Shown here piece by piece: positions 61,601-64,000 of a stretch of DNA of 64,000 bases. This DNA is from Alcaligenaceae bacterium (GTDB lineage: Bacteria; Pseudomonadota; Gammaproteobacteria; Burkholderiales; Burkholderiaceae_B). The stretch is from contig JACCEP010000003.1 of NCBI GenBank assembly GCA_013416395.1, positions 434,001 through 498,000 of the forward strand. Direction: 5' to 3'. The position numbers and the translations under genes are program-made. The first letter of the stretch is position 1, and each line of letters opens with the position of its first letter. A model generated the notes under the pieces. The model saw nothing but the letters and a program-made list of their open reading frames with translations. It searched no databases and had not been told where the DNA came from.

Positions 61601-61857
61601 CCGTACGAGTCACTGACAGACTCATAGTAAAGCAAGCCTTTGGCGCCATTTAACTCGTTTTCGATGATGCTGGCCACCGTGGTCGAAACATCTTCGGCTG
61701 AAGCGCCGGGGTACGTCGCGCTAATGGTTATGGTTGGCGGGGCCACATCGGGGTACTGGGATACGGGCATGTTGGGAATCGCCAGGATTCCTGCCAGCGC
61801 GATGCCCAGGGCCACAACCCACGCAAAGATCGGACGGTCAATAAAAAACTGCGGCAT
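58654..61857 (-). CDS. RND multidrug efflux permease (HAE1, AcrB/MexB-like)
   Basis: The 1067-residue inner-membrane proton antiporter has twelve membrane helices and two large periplasmic loops. The proton-relay residues are visible as the Asp pair in GILVDDAIVVVENVER and the Lys in AAKNAILIVEFAKDL. Its start MPQFFIDRPIFAWVVALGIALAG is typical of AcrB relatives. It exports hydrophobic drugs, dyes and similar compounds together with its adaptor and outer-membrane factor. The gap to the adaptor gene is 63 nt and contains a strong hairpin. Confidence 0.96.
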   Translation of the reverse strand: MPQFFIDRPIFAWVVALGIALAGILAIPNMPVSQYPDVAPPTITISATYPGASAEDVSTTVASIIENELNGAKGLLYYESVSDSYGSAQITATFKPGIDPDLAQVDIQNRLANVTSKLPAAVTAQGLQVAQANTGFLMVVGLSSVDGTLNETALADYITRSIQNSVARVPGVGSFQLFASPRAMRIWLDPDKLTGFNISAQEVNAAIKQQNLLISGGILGSPPNPESQRVSAPIIVNGQLATVEEFGNIVLRSNVDGSAVTLKDVARIEVGSDNYQFGARLNGKPTAAFAIALSPGANALSTAEGVRSKLKELSQFFPENITYAIPYDTSPYVKLSIEQVVHTLLEAMVLVFIVMFVFLQNVRYTLIPALVVPVAILGAFAVMMALGFSINVLTMFAMVLAIGILVDDAIVVVENVERIMVEEGISPKEATRKAMPQISGAIIGITLVLSTVFLPLAFLSGSVGVIYRQFSVAMAVSIMFSGLLALTFTPALCVTLLKPIPKGQHESKRGFFGWFNRSFDRTTDKYESWVSKSLKRGGRMMLVYLLLLVVLGWMYMRLPTSFLPEEDQGYLITNIELPAGSTANRTLEVINKVEDFFMAQPQVENIVAIRGFSFNGNGLNAALAFVTLKDFSERPGPENSAQALAAKGTQHLLFGIPDAMVFAITPPAISELGNATGFDLRLEDRGGLGHEALTAASQQLLQLAAKSPILADTRITGLAGGKQLKVNIDREKAAALGVDFSEAAALISSSLGSSYLGNFTNQGWVQNVWMQAEQDQRMSVDDILKLNARNNEGKMVPLASFVSTSWTTGPVQVVRYNSYETVRIGGAAKPGYATGDAMAEMERLVAQLPAGIGFEWTGLSYQEIQAGNQTSILMALSILIVFMVLAALYESWAIPLSVLMAVPLGMLGAVLMIASKGMSNDVYFQVGMVTVIGLAAKNAILIVEFAKDLHAEGMGLVEATVHAARLRFRPILMTSFAFILGVLPLALATGASSASQNAVGFGVLGGMLAATPLAVLFVPVFFVVVLRLFKTKIKVIGKDSASNHDGGTPPTTPPASGHDVKHHEDQA

Positions 61858-61885
61858 GTGTGCTCACTGTTGAAGCGTTAACGCA

Positions 61886-61904
61886 GCGGGCCCAATGGGC
61901 CCGC
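61886..61904. other. GC hairpin between adaptor and pump genes
   Basis: GCGGGCCC-AAT-GGGCCCGC is a perfect 8-bp stem with a 3-nt loop. There is no T tract, so it may protect or process the mRNA rather than end it. Confidence 0.4.
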
Positions 61905-61920
61905 AAGATTTGGCTGCTTA

Positions 61921-63279
61921 TCAGCCCTCGGTCTTGGCTTTTGATGCAGGGGCACCATCAGGCGCTTTGTTCGCATCGCCTGCCGCCCCACCTACGTCAG
62001 TGTTGGCAGCCGCGGCTGCGGGTTTGTCGGCAGGTGCCTGCTTGCCCGGCTCTGCCGGCGCTTCCCCTGCCTGGGCGTTAGCGCCCTGGCCCGGTTTGGC
62101 GGCTGCGCCGGCGCCCGGCTTAGCTGGCTTTTTGCCAGGCTGCCATGGCATAGGCTGGACCTGGGCTCCCGGACCAATCTTCTGGAAGCCTTCTACAATA
62201 ACAACGTCTCCGGCAGCAAGCCCTTTATAGATGACATACCCGCCATTAACCAAGGGGCCAAGCGCTACCGTCATGGGAGCAACCTTACCGTCTTTGATCA
62301 CCATGACACTGTTCAAGCCATCGGCTGTGCGCTGAACGGCCTGTTCTGGAACGATAAGGGCTTTTTCATCTGTGCCCTGCTCAAGACGGACCCGCACATA
62401 CATGCCAGGCAGCAGAATCTGATCAGGGTTATCAAACAGTGCGCGTAAATTTACTTGCCCCGTTGTTGGGTCAACGCTAACACCTGAAAACAAAAGCTTG
62501 CCTTTGTGCTCATACTCGGAACCGTCCTCAAGCAGCACCTGAGCGAGCGCCGAGCCGTCTTCCGACTGCGTGAGTTCCCCACTGGCGAGCGCCTTGCGCA
62601 GGTTCGCCAGCTGCATGGTTGAACGGGTGATATCCACATAGACGCGATCAAGCTGCTGCACGACGGCCAATTGCGTGGCTTCAGTAGCACTGACCAAAGC
62701 ACCTTCGGTCACCATCGATTTGCCGATGCGCCCGTCAATCGGCGACTGAATTTTGGTGTAGTCCAGATTGATTGTGGCTGACTGCAGATCAGCCTTCGCT
62801 GCAGCCACGGACGCCTCTGCCTGCGCTGCGCGTGCCGCCGCATCGTCATACTCTTGGCGGCTGACGGCATTTGCCTTGATTAACTTGGTATAGCGATCGG
62901 CAAGCAGACGTGCGCTACGCACATTGGCTTCAGCATTTTTGAGCTGGGCGGCAGCCTGATCACGCACTGCAGTGTAAGGTGCAGGGTCAATGGTAAACAG
63001 CAACTGCCCTTCTTTTATATCGCTGCCTTGCTCGAAATTAATCTCTTGAACAATACCGGTGACCCGCGCGCGAATCTGCGCATCTTTGACCGCTTCAACA
63101 CGACCTGGCAATTCGACAAAAATTTCAGTTTTGCGCGGCTCAACGGTGACGACGCTAACCGGAACTTTCATCCCTCCTGGGGCTGGTTGGCTTTTCTCAC
63201 CGCACGCAGCAAGCAAAAAGAGAGATGAAAACAATACTACGCGCGCTTGCTGCCAGGTAGGCAGGCGAAGATTCGGCAT
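61921..63279 (-). CDS. RND efflux periplasmic adaptor lipoprotein (AcrA/MexA-like)
   Basis: The protein has 452 residues from ATG 63279; an in-frame start seven codons earlier is possible. Signal peptide and lipobox (LLAAC-G) predict a lipid-anchored periplasmic protein. The barrel-sandwich/lipoyl domain, alpha-hairpin (ARAAQAEASVAAAKADLQSA) and membrane-proximal domains are in order (ARVTGIVQEINFEQGSDI; SPIDGRIGKSMV). The last 70 or so residues are an Ala/Pro/Gly/Lys-rich tail (KKPAKPGAGAAAKPG), longer than usual. It links the pump to the outer-membrane factor. No TetR-type regulator lies beside it. Confidence 0.94.
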   Translation of the reverse strand: MPNLRLPTWQQARVVLFSSLFLLAACGEKSQPAPGGMKVPVSVVTVEPRKTEIFVELPGRVEAVKDAQIRARVTGIVQEINFEQGSDIKEGQLLFTIDPAPYTAVRDQAAAQLKNAEANVRSARLLADRYTKLIKANAVSRQEYDDAAARAAQAEASVAAAKADLQSATINLDYTKIQSPIDGRIGKSMVTEGALVSATEATQLAVVQQLDRVYVDITRSTMQLANLRKALASGELTQSEDGSALAQVLLEDGSEYEHKGKLLFSGVSVDPTTGQVNLRALFDNPDQILLPGMYVRVRLEQGTDEKALIVPEQAVQRTADGLNSVMVIKDGKVAPMTVALGPLVNGGYVIYKGLAAGDVVIVEGFQKIGPGAQVQPMPWQPGKKPAKPGAGAAAKPGQGANAQAGEAPAEPGKQAPADKPAAAAANTDVGGAAGDANKAPDGAPASKAKTEG

Positions 63280-63356
63280 CAGGGACTCCCGGTCGACCAC
63301 AGCGCCGATGCCGACGCCATTGTCTATTTCTTAGTGTTTTATAAGGGGTAAAGTAT

Positions 63357-63391
63357 ATAGGTAATCTCCAGATGTAAGTAGTGATACCTAT
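63357..63391. promoter_or_regulatory. Inverted repeat between efflux operon and BON lipoprotein gene
   Basis: ATAGGTA and TACCTAT are perfect reverse complements separated by 21 nt in the 200-nt divergent gap. They could be half-sites for a regulator of the efflux operon. Evidence is the repeat alone. Confidence 0.3.
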
Positions 63392-63481
63392 TTCGTTGTG
63401 TTTCAAACTCTGCTTAGGCACGCAATTTGCCGCCCTGTTATTGTCACTGTTGACTACTCAATTTAAAACCAAGGAGGTAGC

Positions 63482-63802
63482 ATGATTAAATCCAGGACCG
63501 CCCAGCTTTTGCTCGCCATTGCTGCGGCCATGACACTTGGTGCCTGCGCTCATCAACAACCCGAGCAGCGCAGCGCCACCGAATACAGCGATGACACGAC
63601 CATAAACGCTCAGGTTCAGGCCGCTGTACTTGGCGTGCCTGGTGTTCATGCCAATAATATCCAGATTGATACGTACGAAGGCGTGGTCAAGTTGCGCGGC
63701 AAGGTCGACACCCAGGCGGCAGCGCAAAATGCCATTCAGGCAGCACGTCAGGTCGCTGGCGTTAAGTCAGTGGATTATGACATTGACGTAGTACCAAAAT
63801 AA
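63482..63802 (+). CDS. BON-domain lipoprotein
   Basis: This 106-residue protein has an excellent AAGGAGG ribosome site, a signal peptide with lipobox (LGAC-A at about residue 22) and one BON domain (DDTTINAQVQAAVLG...VVKLRGKVDTQAAAQNAI...GVKSVDYDIDVV). BON domains are thought to bind phospholipid surfaces, and such lipoproteins (OsmY/DolP-like) help outer-membrane integrity. DolP has two BON domains, so this is a shorter relative. It is divergent from the efflux operon. Confidence 0.9.
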   Translation: MIKSRTAQLLLAIAAAMTLGACAHQQPEQRSATEYSDDTTINAQVQAAVLGVPGVHANNIQIDTYEGVVKLRGKVDTQAAAQNAIQAARQVAGVKSVDYDIDVVPK

Positions 63803-63881
63803 ACAATGTTTCTTCGCTTTGAACAGTAGGCTATGTCGCGCTCCCGATCAACCCCGCCAAAACTTGTCGGCGCCCTTTACT

Positions 63882-63922
63882 GCCTGCTTACTCCGCTTTC
63901 AGCGTAGGCGGAGTAAGCAGGC
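63882..63922. repeat. Perfect 15-bp inverted repeat
   Basis: GCCTGCTTACTCCGC and its exact reverse complement are separated by 11 nt, between the BON gene and the convergent gene at the right edge. It may be a shared terminator for both, but no T tract follows on either strand. Confidence 0.6.
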
Positions 63923-63928
63923 CAAGTG

Positions 63929-64000
63929 CTAAGGCTTGACTTCCAGATTGGGACTAATCAAAGGATCAAAATCTTGCCATTGTCCATCGCGCCATTGGCC
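63929..64000 (-). CDS. C-terminus of an unrecognised protein (5' part beyond window)
   Basis: On the minus strand the frame is open from the right edge to a TAG stop at 63929-63931, giving 23 residues ending DFDPLISPNLEVKP. The amino-acid pattern looks protein-like, and position next to a strong hairpin suits a gene end. No family can be named from this fragment. Confidence 0.4.
   Translation of the reverse strand, partial: GQWRDGQWQDFDPLISPNLEVKP

Overview
The window is chromosomal DNA of a Gram-negative betaproteobacterium, most likely Burkholderiales and probably the family Alcaligenaceae (Bordetella, Achromobacter, Pusillimonas or Advenella relatives). This rests on gene order and protein character: the run pyrH-frr-uppS-cdsA-dxr-rseP-bamA-skp-lpxD-fabZ-lpxA-lpxB-rnhB-trmH, the block folC-SPOR-cvpA-purF, a pyruvate dehydrogenase operon whose E3 carries its own lipoyl domain, and divergent ppsA/ppsR. 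Base composition looks uniform and moderately GC-rich. I see no insertion sequence, prophage, CRISPR array or rRNA. The species cannot be named from this alone.

Layout. 1-2.5 kb: an NDH-2 type NADH dehydrogenase (cut by the left edge), an MFS transporter and tRNA-Leu(CAG). 2.7-12.4 kb: the main accessory locus, one plus-strand cluster of an RpiR-type regulator, isoaspartyl peptidase, a glutathione/oligopeptide-type ABC transporter (gsiABCD-like), a self-cleaving P1 (DmpA-type) aminopeptidase and a DppA-type D-aminopeptidase. It reads as import and breakdown of unusual peptides (isoaspartyl, beta- or D-residue linked). It also holds an in-frame hexamer repeat inside gsiA and a 14-unit heptamer repeat between the two last genes. 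12.7-16.3 kb: PEP synthase and its bifunctional regulatory kinase, divergent.

16.4-32 kb: a long minus-strand envelope and translation block. rpsB-tsf is followed by a terminator, then pyrH, frr, isoprenoid and phospholipid synthesis (uppS, cdsA, dxr), site-2 protease rseP, outer-membrane assembly (bamA, skp), lipid A synthesis (lpxD, fabZ, lpxA, lpxB), rnhB and an rRNA methyltransferase. 32.2-36.3 kb: map, glnD and dsbB on the plus strand, with map and rpsB sharing a compact divergent promoter region. 36.5-41 kb: purF, cvpA, a SPOR protein and folC.

41-47.3 kb: aceE-aceF-lpdA, with a good sigma-70 promoter and a strong terminator. Divergent from it, 47.6-53.7 kb, a PAS sensor kinase and FixJ-type regulator are translationally coupled to folD and followed by oligopeptidase A and a Sco copper chaperone. 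53.7-56.6 kb: pdxJ, a nitroreductase and an orphan lipoamide-dehydrogenase-like flavoprotein. 56.7-63.3 kb: a small ORF and a tripartite RND efflux operon (adaptor, pump, outer-membrane factor). 63.5 kb: a BON-domain lipoprotein, then a perfect 15-bp inverted repeat and the tail of an unrecognised gene at the right edge.

Most of the window is ordinary housekeeping. The peptide-scavenging cluster with its candidate RpiR operators and two repeat tracts is the most distinctive part.
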